Positions 12,730 to 26,330 of a DNA stretch of 64,000 nucleotides are shown here, piece after piece. How positions within the stretch are numbered: position 1 is the stretch's first letter; each line of letters begins with the position of its first letter. The DNA comes from Alopecurus myosuroides. Its lineage: Eukaryota > Streptophyta > Magnoliopsida > Poales > Poaceae. The position numbers and the translations under genes were made by a program. The stretch lies in NCBI GenBank assembly GCA_028641055.1, contig CM054057.1, positions 583,759,158 to 583,823,157 of the forward strand, in the 5' to 3' direction. The notes under the pieces are model-generated. The model worked only from the letters and a program-made list of their open reading frames with translations. It was not told the DNA's origin and made no database searches.

Positions 12730-12768
12730 GGTCTTCCCCCCTTAAAAAGAATCTCGTCCCCGAGATTC
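12730..12768 (-). promoter_or_regulatory. Polypurine tract and adjacent hairpin
   Basis: On the minus strand AAGGGGGGAAGACC lies directly before the LTR start TGTCACATCCC, as expected for the plus-strand primer of reverse transcription. Next to it is a perfect 8-bp stem, GAATCTCG-TCCC-CGAGATTC, at 12749-12768. The same layout occurs at 60582-60620 in the second family member. From what I know of plant gypsy elements, a GGGGACGA-type motif just before the polypurine tract marks the end of pol, so a gypsy ancestry is likely. Confidence 0.75.
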
Positions 12769-15700
12769 GCAAGCGAGGACTAAGGGAGGGCCAACAAACA
12801 CAATGTTAGTGTTGGAGTGCAGGTGCTTCCCCCCTTTGACTTTTCTTGGGAGGCGGGGTACTTCCCTAAATTAGCAAATTCACTTTAAAAAGTACACCAG
12901 TACTGTTTTAAGTCCAAAACTTTTGTTTCCTAGTTTGAACAAAAATTAAGGTTAGTGCAGAATTACTTGGAAATGTACCGTCAATTATTACATGAGTTCC
13001 TAGCTATATCCCAAATATTACATACCACATATGGAGTGGTGTACCACTCTCATAACAAGGTATATAATAAGATAAAAATATAGCTTGTGGGTGCAAGGTT
13101 AGGTTGCTAAGGTAAAATAAACATACAGAATAATAGCCACGGCAGTGGGTGTTACTCCCCACAAGCAACTATCACTTAATATATTCATGATTTTAGTTGG
13201 ATGTTTTAGTTTCATAAAATACTCTTGAGCACAATCATAACACCAGTATAAACTCATGCTAAGGTAAAACATTTAAACAAAATCCAATAAGCAAGCAAAC
13301 AACACCGCAGATGAATAGACTATTTAATCACTAGGTTATTGTTTATTAGAGGTTTTGGAATCCATCAAACATGAACAATTTGCAAACAACCAGTAGCTAA
13401 AAACCAATGAATAAAATCATAAAGGTACTCTAAAACACCATCTTTACACAAGATAAAACTCCTATTACACAGGCATAAAAAGGTCTGCACAAATAACACA
13501 CTAGTATGAAAAATTTACACCAACATGCTATAAGAGATAATCATATCCTATAACCATAGAATATGCAACTAAATAATTCATGGCATGATAACAGAAGTAA
13601 TAACTTCCTAAACATGCTATATCAACACATATACTTATAAAATAAAAAGAGGGTAATACTAGAGCAAAAATCACCATTTTCTTGTGGTGAAACTAGTTTC
13701 GCCCTAGAGAAGCAAACAATGCTATCATGATGTTTAAACTTAAACAAGCAAGTCATGAATATAAGTATACCTAATAACAGTACACAAAACTTACTCATGT
13801 TAGTAAGCACAAATATCAAAACAATCCCATGATACAACTATTAAACATGCATAAATTAATTCTAGCAATTTATGTTTTTCTTAAACAATTACTAGCAAAC
13901 AAGCAAGGTATAACTCACACAACCAGTAGCTATGCAATTAATGAAAAGTTATCTAAACCTTTTCAAAAATCCATACACTCAATTAAAATTATTCACAAAC
14001 AATCTACCAATCAAGAGGAATTTATTTTATTTGCGAACAATTTAATTTTTGCACATGATAGTGAAACATTTCTTAACACGATACCCCTAAGGAATATTAT
14101 GCTAACAAAAGGATCACACCTAAACATATTAGTATTTACTAATAAGAAATAAACTTCTCACTTGCATAAGTGAAAGCAAACAATTATGTTTTCCATGGTG
14201 GAAAATAGAAATCAATCACATAGTGAAACATGCTATTTTCACACATGTGTATGGTTGGGGATTTTCATCCTTAAGCCAAAATGCAATGGGACCAGTGGGC
14301 TATGGCCTACTAATACCAAGTAAAAATAGGTACTAAGCCTCTGGTTACTCATGAAAAACTTTGCATACAAGATAAAAATATAAGGCTATTTAATCTAGTG
14401 CAACAATACTAGTGCATATTGATAGCAATGCTTACACATGCTTTACTATTAAGAGACATGCTAGATAACCGAGGTACAAGCATCAAAATAACAGTACCTA
14501 AATGTTACTGGACTCAAGAAAATCATAGCACAAAATTCACTAAGAAAGTATACACAGATCTAGCTCTCACAATACTTCCAATTAATAAACTAGAAGGTAA
14601 CAAATGCTATTTCATTCTGTTCGAGTTTCCAATCATGCACACACTTTCTAGGGTAGATTTATTGTAATAAAACAATCATAAAAACAAGTCCTAACAACTC
14701 CATATACGTTAGGAAGCAAGATTTGAATAAACACAAATTCATTTCAATCAAGAGCACACAAAGAAACAAAAACAGGAAAACTGCTGTTTTCCAGATCTAT
14801 CATAACCATTCCATTGTTCACTTAATTTCTAAACCCCGAATCTCATAGTACCTACAATGTCTACCAAGTTTTGATTTCCAAATTAGATACACCTAATATC
14901 TTATTTACTAGTAAACGAATAGGTCATCATCTTATTTTCTCGTGACTTCTCCTTTTTACCAACTAGATTGAAAGGTGTCGTAAGTCACTTAATTTCTTGG
15001 TTTAGAAAGAGTTGTTAGTAGTTCGCATGCTTTGGTTAGGTGTCAACCTAAGATTAGACCAAGCATGCTATTCTTGTTAGCTTTCTATTAAATAATGTTT
15101 GTCCGACAAGATACGACTAGCGTCATTGTACGTCGAATATTGAATTGTGCTCTTTTGATTTTCTTTTGAGGGGGTTGCGCATCATCGCATGTGAAGACTT
15201 ATTTTGCACCTTTCTACAGAGGAGGGAGGTATATAACTTTTAAAAGGGGACTTCTCTTGTTTGGTCTTTTAAAAGGGAACATAAAAAAGGTGCATCGTTT
15301 AGCCAACAGGGCAAAACGAGTGTTTTGCAAACAGACAAACATAGAGGTTTTGGTCAGTAGTGGTTGGTGAATTCACGCCTTTCTTCTTTGAGGGTTGTCG
15401 TTGTTGGAGCTTTATCTGTTGGAGTGCAGCATTGTTAGCAACGCTAGCAGCTCGTGTGGCTTGATGGTCCTCTATTATTAGGCCCAACGGTGCTTTCATT
15501 AATTGTGGGGGGAGATGGTGGTGGTTCACGACGGGTCGCATTATGAAGCGAAAACAAGTATAAGTCTAAGCAACAAATTCTTGTTTTTGAATATTATACA
15601 AACATTTTTGCTTGCAAAAACCTAACAAGGGGCAATTCAAAAACAAGAGCGGGGCAAGCACAAATCTGCAAATTCTGAGCACCCCACAAACATATAGAAG

Positions 15701-16315
15701 CCTAGATGAACCAAAATCTACACCACACAATAGCACAAAGTCCTACGGACACACATAAGCAAGCCATAACACACAAGCAAGGCTCCACTGGAGCTACGTC
15801 GGGGAATGATCCAAAATCCTAGAAGTGGCTGAAGAACTATATCTACTGCTGACCAACATCACTGTAGAGCTAGGCAAATATTTTGGTCTTCTCGGGACAT
15901 CGGCAAGTATAAAAGTTTTTGGATGGAAACAAGATAATAGAAGTAAAGTTTCGAGAAAACTTTATGCAACAAATTGTTTTTGAAACTCCAACTATTTTCT
16001 GGACAGAAAACTTCAAAGACGAGAGATGTTTCAAAAACAGAGCGGAGCAGTTGCAAACAAGTAAGAAATAAACTCTTAACGGAGAGAGATATCAATTCTG
16101 TAAGGCCCGCCCTTCAAACCACTGTTCAAGGACGCCCTTGATATGCATTTAGAATCTTTTGAAAAGGTAATAAGGAGGGAAAATATACTAAAATTCCCTT
16201 AGATAAAAATAATGTAGATAGTAAATAGGTTTTTACTCCAAAATACTTTTCTTTCCTATCTGACGTCCATGCTAACTAAGGTCTCCTAAGGTCAGGATGG
16301 CTCTGATACCAACTC
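12769..16315 (-). mobile_element. Non-coding core of the LARD-like element
   Basis: About 3.5 kb with no open frame compatible with gag, protease, reverse transcriptase or integrase. A minus-strand open frame at 15299-15541, about 770 bp downstream of the primer-binding site, has a Gln/Ala-rich translation that could be a gag N-terminal relic; this is a weak inference. An imperfect inverted repeat, GCATGCTTTGGT and ACCAAGCATGC, lies at about 15025-15070. It marks the place where the second family member is rearranged. Confidence 0.75.
16299..16311 (-). other. tRNA primer-binding site
   Basis: GGCTCTGATACCA on the plus strand, which is TGGTATCAGAGCC in element orientation. It lies 4 bp inside the 5' LTR boundary (16316). 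This is the usual initiator Met-tRNA primer site of plant LTR retrotransposons and fixes the element's orientation as minus. Confidence 0.9.
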
Positions 16316-19300
16316 TGTAAGGACCCCAGACCGGCAGTCTGAAACCCTACGTATGCATACATTCACGATCCCAGAAAGATCAGTCGTGAACAACATACAC
16401 AGTTGGCACACATAAATACATCATCCATTACACGAATACATAAAGGTATTACAAAAATGATCACATGATCAAGTCTAACACAACTGCCACAAGGGCAGGC
16501 AACTTAACAAACACAGCGAAAGACAATTAAAACACAACGTAGTTGAGCCCAAGTCACGCCTTAACCTACAGGCTGCTGACTCGGAGACGATCCTAGTTCG
16601 CAAAGCCGTCAACTCCGTACTTCTCTTCATAGATATCCTTCGGAGGCTCCTTCTCCAAATCTGGTAAGTAGATACCAGGGGCGAAACCATAATGAGTACA
16701 TTTGAATGTACTCCGCAAGACATCCATCATGTCACTTACCAACATGCAAATATGCTTATATGGTGGAATAGGTAGGCTATAAATAGGGTTCACTATCAAT
16801 GGTGTTCATATACGATGACACCACAGTTGCAGTCAGGTTAATCTGTATCTTCGTTGAAGAAGATACTTCAGAAGAAAAATAATATAATTTTACTTCTCTT
16901 GTAGATATCACATGTACAAGAGGTTTTCTAAAGCTTTGTTAAAGAATATTTTCTCTTTGCAAAACTTCTTGGAATCAGTTTCCAGAACTCTTGCTTAGAG
17001 TAGAAAAGGTTTTCTTTGCAAAACATTTTGTTTTGTATAAAGACATCTGGCTTTTCATCATCGACGATACCTCCACGGTATAAGTTTCCATTCCTTTCCG
17101 AACTTCATAAGTTCAACACTTCCTTTCCAAAATTCCTTTTCAAAAACTTCCTTTTTGAAAACATTGACACAATGCTAGCTACATGGCCATTCAACTGTCC
17201 ATATCCGAGGACGCGGCTTCTTCGAAAAAGTTGTACTCTGCAGAGGTGTACACATCCACCAGATCCAGTACACCTCCCGTGAAACAACCACAGACTGTAA
17301 CAACAGTATGCAAACATCAGGTATCTGATCATAACCATCCACTATGTTCAAGCTAGAATGTGTCTATCTCTCAGTTGAGTTTTACCGGTCACCCCCGACA
17401 CCGAGCTAATCCCTGCCAGCCAGGATACCTCAACTGATGCGACCGGAGGGAAAATTAATCCCACACTTTTTATGTCTCAACTCTTGACAACAATTCGGTT
17501 CAAGGGATTCCGTCCCTTATAGCGTTTGAGATAGAACACACACTAACAAGGACAAACTTCAAGTTAAGCCCCGTGCCCATGTGGGGTAGGGTGGCAGTAC
17601 GGTAAAGTTGTCCGGCGAAGACTAGGTTATGTGTCATTTTTGAAAAACAACCATTTTCTCAAAAATGACCACTTCCACATTCCTCCGGAGAACAAGGATC
17701 CGCCTTTTCTCCGGGTTTTTCCGTAAAGCCTTTGTTTTGTAGAATCACAATTTTAGGGTGTCCACTTAGGGACTAGTATATTTGATGGTAATAAATACCA
17801 TATGGTGGCTTATGGGCTTGGTATTACCAAGTTTAACTATTGGCATGATAGTAACCTATAATATAGTATAGTAGTAAATTCCACATCAAAAATAGTTTTG
17901 ATAATCAAGTTTTTGTAAAACTTCAGAGGTAAAACATGCATGATAGATAATGGTAAGTATTGTATCAGCAAGCATCAGGATAGCTTGCCTGGTATCTCCT
18001 TGTGTCCCTGGTTTTGGAGTGACTGGAACTTGAAACATAGCTTCCCGACACTTCCTTCCTCTTCGTTTTCTAACGTCGTAAAAAGAATAAAGGACACACA
18101 TTCAGAACCAATCAAGGCAAGCAACCATACGTAACAATACATACAGCAAGGAAACTAATAATAAACCTATCACTCAATTATTAATGGAGCAAACAAACAA
18201 ACAAACACACTTGGCAGAAATGCCATTTAATAAGACAACTCAAGGTTGGAGGAACATATCTCACAACCTTAATATCATGGATTCAGTGGGTGTGCCACTC
18301 TCATACCAAGATATTAATAACCCAAAATAAACTTAGTTTCACAAGGGTGAGACTACTAAAAAGTATATAAAACATGCACACTAATAATCATGGCAATGGG
18401 TCTATCAACCACACCACAAAAGAAAAAGGTAGCTATCTTACTAAGTCTAAATTCACATCAAGAATAATAAGACACATTTGCAAAAGTTACTTTTACAAAT
18501 CAGTGAGCCTGCAAGTGTAACAAGGTAATATACTCATCATAAAACACACAATTTCTCATAGTGAGAACAATAGAAACAATGACTAAAAAGGAGGAATCCT
18601 ATTGACATGCTTCTACTACAAATTTGCTATGCAAGCATGCATAATAAGTAAAGTATTAAAATGCACACAAGGAACCATGTTATCATAAAGGGAAATCAAA
18701 ACATGTCCTCATGCAAGGATACACACATAACTACCAAACACAAGTTGGCAGGAAAAACAATTCAACACAAAAACTGCTAAGGAAACTAGTACTAATCAAA
18801 CATGAAGAATCAAAGGATGCATTTCAATCAAGTAATTGAAATACAACCAGAGGGTCCATGTCATAAAAACAGGAGTGAAAAACATCTATACTTGCTATAA
18901 CAAAATATCCCATTTAGCAAAACAATGCATCATTTGCAGGCAACTCCTACATACTATAGTAACAAAAAGGGCATTACTAGAGGAATCAAACAACACTCCA
19001 AAGATGGATTATTTCTAGCAAGCCACACATGATTACAACCACTTACAAACAGAAGCATACCCATTTTCATTAGCACTAAAAATCCAAAGCAAAAATACTA
19101 GGCAATCATCAGTTATAGAACTATAGAAAAGAAACACATCTAGTGTGGGGGAAATAATGTTTCCACCAAAATTGAAATGACACCAGTGGGTGTTCCAATA
19201 GCATAACAAAGCATTAAGAGGTCACAATGCCTCTGGTCCACTTGATAAAAATTAACAAAAGACTAAACTAGCATCTAGTGCAATAATCATACTAGTAGAA

Positions 19301-22300
19301 AATAACAGGGTGCAAAAATAAGCAAGGTAATGCTACTCATGCTATTGTTTTCACTCAAGTGAAAACTCTAGGGATCAAGTACTCATAAAAACATAATAAA
19401 AATGCTACTGGTCCTATGAATACAACACAAAAATATGTGGCTACACAACCACAAATGCTTATGTCAAAAATTCCACCCATGAGGGAATTTTTCCATAACA
19501 TTCTCATAGTCATGACAAAACTACTCATGATTTTCTACCAACTCAAATGAAAGATAGCAGAGGTGATAACAAAACAATACTAAGTACCAACTTGGTAATG
19601 GATCAAATCAAAAATCCAAGTGCTTGCACATAAATTTAACACTCAAAAATTGCTATGCAAGATTTAACTAGAGAATAATCATATGCTATTAACAAAATCC
19701 TATTTCTTCTCAACTCAAGTCCACACAATCTAACATGATAAAATAGCTAAGTAACACTTAGAAAACAAGTTCACACAACTTATACATGCTAGAAAACAAT
19801 ATTGCAACACAAAAATATAATCACACCAATTAATTACCTAAAATGCCAGAATGGCAGAAATATGCAATTTAAAGATCTGTCCACCAAATTTTCTAGGATG
19901 CTCTAAAAATTAAACCCATCTAGGTTTGGATATCCCTAAACATATACAAGACCATCCAGTTGAGTTTGCATCAAAAATCATTTTTAATAATTTTATAAAA
20001 ATCACCAAAGTGCTCTCTGGTTTTTTACCAAATTGCATGCCATTTCAAAACTGCTTTGAATTCGGAAGCAAGGTTAATTGCTCCTGTTAGGAAATTTCAA
20101 GGGCTTTCCAATGCAATTGGCCTAACTTCATTCTGAGTTGTGAAAAAAAAATGGTGCTCATTTTGGTGATTCTGGTACCTGTTGCCAAATCATTTTTCAT
20201 TTCAAAACTATTCATCCAAATGTAGATCTACAAGTTGGAAGTGGTTTAGATTTAGTTGCTTTACATCTGTGAATTTTGGTTTGGTCAAATTCATCTTTAG
20301 GTTGCCTTTTAGAGCCAAAAGTAAACCTACAAGTTTCTGTAAAAAAATTAAATAGGAAAAACACAAGGATGGGCTAGATCTATAGTTGGGCCGGCCATGA
20401 TCTAGTGTTACCGCGAGGAGATCCACCCACAGACGCCGACCCGCGGGCGAGGCTGCCACGGGGGCAGCCACGCAGGCAGCGCAGGGCCCCATCTGCAGGT
20501 TCAACGCTCTCTGCGCGCGGTCAAGGGGCGATGATGCAAGCGCGACGTCACCGCGACGTCATCGCCGGCGGCAAAATCTCCGGCGAGCTCGCATCTCGCG
20601 TTTCCGGCAACCATAATGCAAAACAAACACATATACGTGAAGCTCTCGTTGCGGGGAACCATCTAAGCGCTGCCTCGCTTCCCGGAAGCGGCCGGAAAGC
20701 AACCGGCGACGAGCAACGCACGGCGGCCGGAGAGCGGCCACGGCTCGGCGTCGATTCGGGAGAGGAGAGGGGAAAAGGGCGGCGGGGGTTCTCCTGCTTA
20801 CCACGAGCGCGCGGGAATGCTCGGAGACGGAAGAGAAGGGTTGTGGCGGCGGGAATCCGTCGCCGGAGTGCGCCGGACCCGTAGAGAGGAATTGGATGGC
20901 GCGGCCACCCCGCGACCATCCGCCTCGATTCCTTCATCACAGGGGGCATACACGACAAGGCGAAGATGATGGAGCCAACGGCGAGCGGCGGAGAGCTCCC
21001 CAGTGGCCAATCGATGGTGAGCTCTATTTCTAGGGTTCGGGTTTGGACTTCTTTTCAGAGAGAGAGCAAGAGCTCGAGTGGGGGGGGGGGGAGAGGGAGG
21101 GTAATGAGCAGACAAGGTCACATGGGGGTCCTCTTATCCTCAAAGTTTCCTTCCCCTCGAATCCATTGCTAGGGCACTGCTGCTACAGAGAGCCTAGGTT
21201 GAAGACGATGGGTGACTCGGATTACAATTTGATCCCTGGATATTACAAATAGGTCCTTGTCCTTTCTAAAAAGTGTGATTTTCACCAAGCAAACAAAGTC
21301 AAAATTTAAATTCCTTTTGCCCAAAATTCTAATTAGTTGAGTTGCACAACATATGTGAAAATTGGCTCAATTGGATAAACTTTATAATTCAAAGTTGTTC
21401 AAATTTGAATTCTTACATAAATGGACATTGAATTTATTTGACTACTTAGGAGATTCCAAAAATGATAATTTTTGGCACACATTCCTTATTTGGTGTGTTC
21501 TTATGTGGTAGAAAATTCAAGTCATTTTGAGTTACTTCATAGAACAAACTTGTTCAAATTTCAAAAAGGTGCTGTCAAGAAAATAGGGGTTTTTTAAGTT
21601 ATTCAAAAACTTGTGCCCTTTTGGTTTTCATCCTTATTTATGATATAGAGCATGTGGTATTTATTTCATGGCATTTGGAAAAAGTTTGTAGAACAAACTT
21701 GTTCAAAATCCCAATTGTTGCTGTGGAGAAAAACCATGTTTTCAGGACTTTAATGGATTCAATTTTTGGTCTCCTCTTGTGTGTGTTCCTTATTTGATAT
21801 AAGGAAGCAATGATATGAATTTCAAATCATTTTAAGAAAGTTTCCAATAGTAACTTGTTTTAGTTTTGTGTTTCTGGAAATATTGGAATTTCTATTTAAT
21901 AAGGCACTTGGCTTTTCTTTAACAATGCTTTGCCAAAATATTTATATGACTAGAGATAGCAAGTCAATGCTCTCCAATACTTTGTTTTTAAGCTTGCAAG
22001 GTTGGAAAAACATTTGATAATATTTTGGTGAAGCATCTAAGAATGCCTCTTTTTCTGATAATCTTTTAGGGAAATTTATTAGTGTTTCCTCTTTCTTAAT
22101 TTAGGCCTTGGAATAATATTCAACAAGTATGAGATTCATAAGATAGTTTTTGGAAAACTCTTTGATCAATATTTACTTTAGAAAATATTGCCAAAGTCAT
22201 TGGAACAATATGTTGAATATTTTTATCATTGGAACAATATGTTGAATATTTTTAGTTTACTGCTTTGCTATCCTTTTTAAGTTTGTTTAGTTGCACTTAA

Positions 22301-22390
22301 ACAAACACAAACAAACACAACCAAGGTTTATTAGTCAAGCAATTAGCAAAACAACGGTGTTAACAGGTATTCCAAAATTGGGATGTGACA
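16316..22390 (-). repeat. LTR of the LARD-like element (5' LTR in element orientation)
   Basis: 6075 bp, partner of 6634-12729. It ends GTGACA at 22390, followed by the target duplication GCGGC. It carries the same 29-bp tandem duplication (22198-22255) as its partner, so the duplication was present before this insertion. Confidence 0.9.
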
Positions 22391-22395
22391 GCGGC

Positions 22396-22677
22396 GGGCG
22401 GGGGTACTCACCAGTTGTTGAATCAGCAACAGCATCCCTGGTCGTTGCCATCGGAGGAGAGTAGGTTGACCTTGAGATCCGGAGCTTCAGCTGAAGGTCG
22501 ACCTTGAGATCCGGTGGCGAGCAGCAGCCCCGGGCTCCCTCAAGTCCTGGTAGGTCCTGCTAGCTCCTTGTGGAGCTCGACGGTGGCGGCCAGGTAGCTC
22601 CTTGTGGAGCCCCGGGCTCCCGCAAGTCCCGCTCCTTCCCGTCCAATTTCCCCTCCTCCTCTGGCAAGGAGAGAATC
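22396..22677. other. Spacer between duplication copies, right part
   Basis: GC-rich 282 bp, continuous with 6111-6633 before the retroelement landed. It contains direct repeats (GACCTTGAGATCCGG at about 22470 and 22500; TAGCTCCTTGTGGAGC at about 22560 and 22594). No gene assigned. Confidence 0.5.
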
Positions 22678-22854
22678 GATTGTGGTTCTTGCGAACTCTC
22701 TTTAGTCATTGAAGCAAATCTATTAGACCTTGTACTTAGCATCTCCAACGTCCACATCATCAATCAAGTGCACCCTTACTATCATAACAAGTTATAGTCC
22801 CTAGATCATGTAAAATTTAATAATCCTAATCAAATTGATTTGACGGACAATAAG

Positions 22855-25124
22855 AGGGGTAATTTGACTTGTGGTAGTTCTTGATGCAACTTCATTTTTG
22901 TCAAATGAAACTACTTTCTTCCATATTATATGCGTGATCATAATATCCAACCAAGTATAACACACATCACTTCGTTTGAGGAGGGGATCATAATCACACC
23001 GGAACCCATGTAGCTTATTTAATGGAAAGTACAACAAGTAAATATATCATCTTTCAAGCTACACCCACACACCGTCTAGCTTGTTATTATGTGAGTGAAA
23101 ATAGATGCATATATATATAGCTTTTGAATCGTGTGGTTTATGCAAGAAGCCTAAATAGACAAAGAAAAGATACATTATGTATAGTGCGTTAATCACCATA
23201 GATAGTATTTGAGAGTCAAGGAAATTTTCCTCATTTTTATTTTGTGAAAGTCATGTTTTGAGAAGATACAAAACATAGTGTGCCACACACACACACTATC
23301 ATAAAAATGCTAGATTTGGGAGTCATTAGGAAGCGATCGGCTAGACATCAGACGCAAGTTTGTGTCAACATTATCCTTTTATAACAAAGTGTAACTAGAA
23401 TCTATTATTTAAAAAATACTCTAAAATAAAGTGTTATTAGAGGTACCTATTTGGCGAGGCTAGATATTTGGTCATTCAGGTGCACCAACTCTATTTTCGA
23501 CTACTTGGACTTGGTCGAGCGCTAACTCTATATGCTAATAAAAATGTGACGTATATGCAATGGTTTAATTTGTTGAATTTTTTATGTCTAGTAGTGAAAC
23601 TACGAGAATTGACCACTGGTTGGATGTGGACGGAATTATAATTTAGCGCACCAAGGCTAGTCCTAGTAGGTCATATCATAGACTTAGGTATCATGTATAT
23701 GATAGTAGTGTATGATATTATCTTTACAATACATGATATTGTGTAGTAGTAGCATAGTCTCATTAAATATATTGATTTTGTAGAATCGCAATAGAAAATT
23801 ATGTACTCGCTCCGTTCCTAAATATAAGATGTTCTATCTATTTCTCATGGTGACTAGATATACACTAATATGAATGAACATGTATACTAAAAGTTGTCTA
23901 GATACATTAGACATATGTGAATATGGAAAATGGCCAAAACATCTTATATTTAGGAACGGAGGGAGTAGAATATTTCTAGTTCTATATGTTATGATAAGGT
24001 GTCTACATATGATATTGCTACATCTCTTTCATCATCTAGTTTGTACTCAACATGTATAAGAAAATAAAAATACATTTTGTCCTATCTAGAGGCAATCTCA
24101 TGACCAGCCTCCGCTAGTTCGCTCCTAATCTTTCCAAGAATTTTATGCGCATAATCACCCTCACAAGAGGAAAAAAAGAGGGCATTAAGCATCCAACGCA
24201 AGTGTTCTACCTTCCTATAATTTGAACTTCTCGCTAAAATAAAATTAGCTCAATAATTAATTGTTTATTTTGCAAACACGTGCTACACAAGGTAACTCCT
24301 AATGTGAAATATCGCCAAGAAGTCCCCCTTTTCAAATTCCAAACTTAAAATCTATCATAAGCCATGCTATAAACCCCCACAGCCGCAAAGGCGCACACCC
24401 TCCTCCTCCTCCTCCTCCAACCCGTACATGCAAGAAATTTGATACAATCCGTTGTTGTCAAATGAAACCAGCTTCTTGCATATTAAATGTGTGATCATAA
24501 TATCCACCAAAGTACAACACACATCACATGTTTGAGGAGTGGACCATAATCTCACGAGGTCCCGTCACCCATGTAGTTAATTTAATGCTACGTAGGCCAA
24601 GTCAATAGATGACCTTCAATGCTACATCTACACATTGTCCAGCTTGGTGTGTGTGAGTGCGCGGGGTGCATATATATAGCTTTTGCACCTTGTGGTTTAT
24701 AGAAGAAGCCTAAATAAACAAAGATATACTAGTTATGTCAAGTGGGTTATCCATCATTGATAGTACTTGAGATTCGAGATAATTAGGTTCATTTTTCTTT
24801 AAGTCGTGTTTCGAGGAGATACAAAACACAATATGAGACCCCACACGCTATCCGAAATATGCTAGATATGGGAGTCATTAGGAAGCGATAAGCTACAAGC
24901 TGATGGAGCTACGGTTGTGCATCTAGCCTCCAACATAGCTCTTAGATGCCTTGATGCATGTCGAGAATAGATATAGGTTGAAAAACTCGACCTTTTGAAA
25001 CAACGAGAATAGTTATAGACTGAGAAACGTGGCCTTTACAAAATAGCTTCCGGAAGGAGGTAAGAAGAGCAACACTATTTCGTTGTGCGATTTCCACTTG
25101 GCTAGGATTTGAACTTCTCGCTAA
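22855..25124 (+). repeat. Older internal promoter repeat, both members, copy B
   Basis: The left member (about 22855-24420) and the right member (from about 24450, resuming after the 25125-26330 insertion and ending near 26544) share the same ordered landmarks as the pair in copy A, including the GCATATATATAGC box and GGGAGTCATTAGGAAGCGAT. Only the right member leads to an exon. Confidence 0.65.
23806..23965. mobile_element. Stowaway MITE, TA target duplication
   Basis: 160 bp. Left end CTCGCTCCGTTCCTAAATAT; right end is the inverse of CTCCCTCCGTTCCTAAATAT. TA lies at 23804-23805 and 23966-23967. Copy A has the empty site (ATTATGTAGAATATT near 2809) with a single TA. The terminal repeats are of the Stowaway (Tc1/Mariner) kind. 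Confidence 0.92.
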
Positions 25125-26330
25125 TGCTGTGTTTGGATGTACGAAAAACTGATTGGAATTGAATTGGTACGAGAATTCCAAATCCGAGATGGAAAGGAAA
25201 TGAGCTCTAATTCCAATTCTGTTGTTTGGTTGTGCATGATATTTAATGTTGGAATCAAAGTATAGCCCCAATTCCAATTCCCGTTTGGATGTGCAGATCA
25301 TTAAATTCGATGTTTTTTTGAGTTGGACAATATAAACTTGTCCACGTGTATGAAAATACTACGTTGATGGTAAATATTTATATATTATTTCAAAATTCTT
25401 TTTTGTGAGCTGTTAGAATTGGAATATAAACTTGTCTACATGGCGCCGCAAGTCGAGCCATCGATTTGATATAATTACACAAACGACGTGTAAAATCAGG
25501 ATCATACAAGCTAGCAAGTGTAAACCATCCTCTTAGAGCATAATTATACAAAGGACGTGTAAAATCAGGATCATTACAAGAACCAGCACTAACTTAAATA
25601 ACTTGCGAACATGCTCTGAAGCTCCAGTACTGAAGAAGTGAACCGCTTGGATCTCTGAATGTATCATACTGCATATTGTGACTGAATCTAACATTGGGAA
25701 GAGACAAATCGATGTGGCACACATACGCTGGCCCAAGCCAGAATATGTGCTGAAGCCAAGCATGTCGGTGATTCAGCCGAGGGAAGAGGACTTTTTTCGG
25801 ACTGCATCTGAGAACATACAGGGAAAGGCAGATCAGGGAGTGCCTGGTCTCCGTACCAAAATCGAAGGGAACGGCAGAGCTGGGAACGACACATAATCAT
25901 GCTCCACGTGGGAGGGCATGGTGCCACTCCCGTTGTCGTTCCTTGCCACCATGGTTTCCATCGCATCTAGCATCTATGGTCCGAGTTCCTCATGAGAGCG
26001 GGTGGCCCCATGGTGCCAAATCAGAGAACGAAGAGGGAGGGAAGAAGAAGAGTGAGGGCGCGATGGGAGATGGAGCGGAGGGAGAGCCACTCACCGGCGA
26101 CGGCTGCTCCGGTTCCTTCCGAGCAGAGGTGACGCCAGCCGCGCGTCGAGGACCCTCCTCTGTCGGTCAAGAACAGGTACGCGGGGCGGGGGCTCAATTT
26201 TTCCGAGCAATTCCTAGCTCGTCCGCTCGGAAAAGTTTCGTGAGGGGCAGACGCGCGCGGGTGGTTCCGTGGAATTGGACCAAATTTTCCAAGCCCACTT
26301 CGTGTACCACCCCAAACAACAGAATTGGGC
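25125..26330. mobile_element. Harbinger-like non-autonomous element, 1.2 kb
   Basis: This block is present only in copy B; copy A reads CTCGCTAAGAGAAATC straight across (about 3955-3970). The ends resemble each other in inverse (CTGTGTTTGG...TACGAA and CTGTTGTTTGG...TACACGAA). The flanks are TAA (25122-25124) and TCA (26331-26333), which could be a TAA duplication with one change. Inside are subterminal repeats of the end motif (about 25216-25290) and a direct repeat of about 35 bp (25470 and 25541). Open frames at 25678-25896 (+) and 25943-26347 (+) are not recognised; I see no transposase. Confidence 0.55.

Larger units (their letters stand above)
6634..22390 (-). mobile_element. LARD-like LTR retroelement with about 6.1-kb LTRs
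   Basis: Complete element on the minus strand, 15,757 bp. LTRs lie at 6634-12729 and 16316-22390, each TGTAAGG...GTGACA as read on the plus strand (TGTCAC...TTACA in element orientation). The target duplication GCGGC is at 6629-6633 and 22391-22395. The minus-strand primer-binding site TGGTATCAGAGCC (complement of 16299-16311) fits the initiator Met-tRNA. A polypurine tract precedes the other LTR at 12730-12746. The 3.6-kb core has no gag-pol reading frame, which fits the large retrotransposon derivative (LARD) type known in Triticeae. Such elements depend on proteins from an autonomous partner. A gypsy origin is suggested by the hairpin next to the polypurine tract. Confidence 0.9.

Noticed and set aside
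22410..22470. Possible minus-strand first exon (MATTRDAVADSTT followed by GTGAGT)
   Set aside because: The only downstream acceptor-like site I saw (near 6560, across the retroelement) leads to stop codons quickly; no family recognised.
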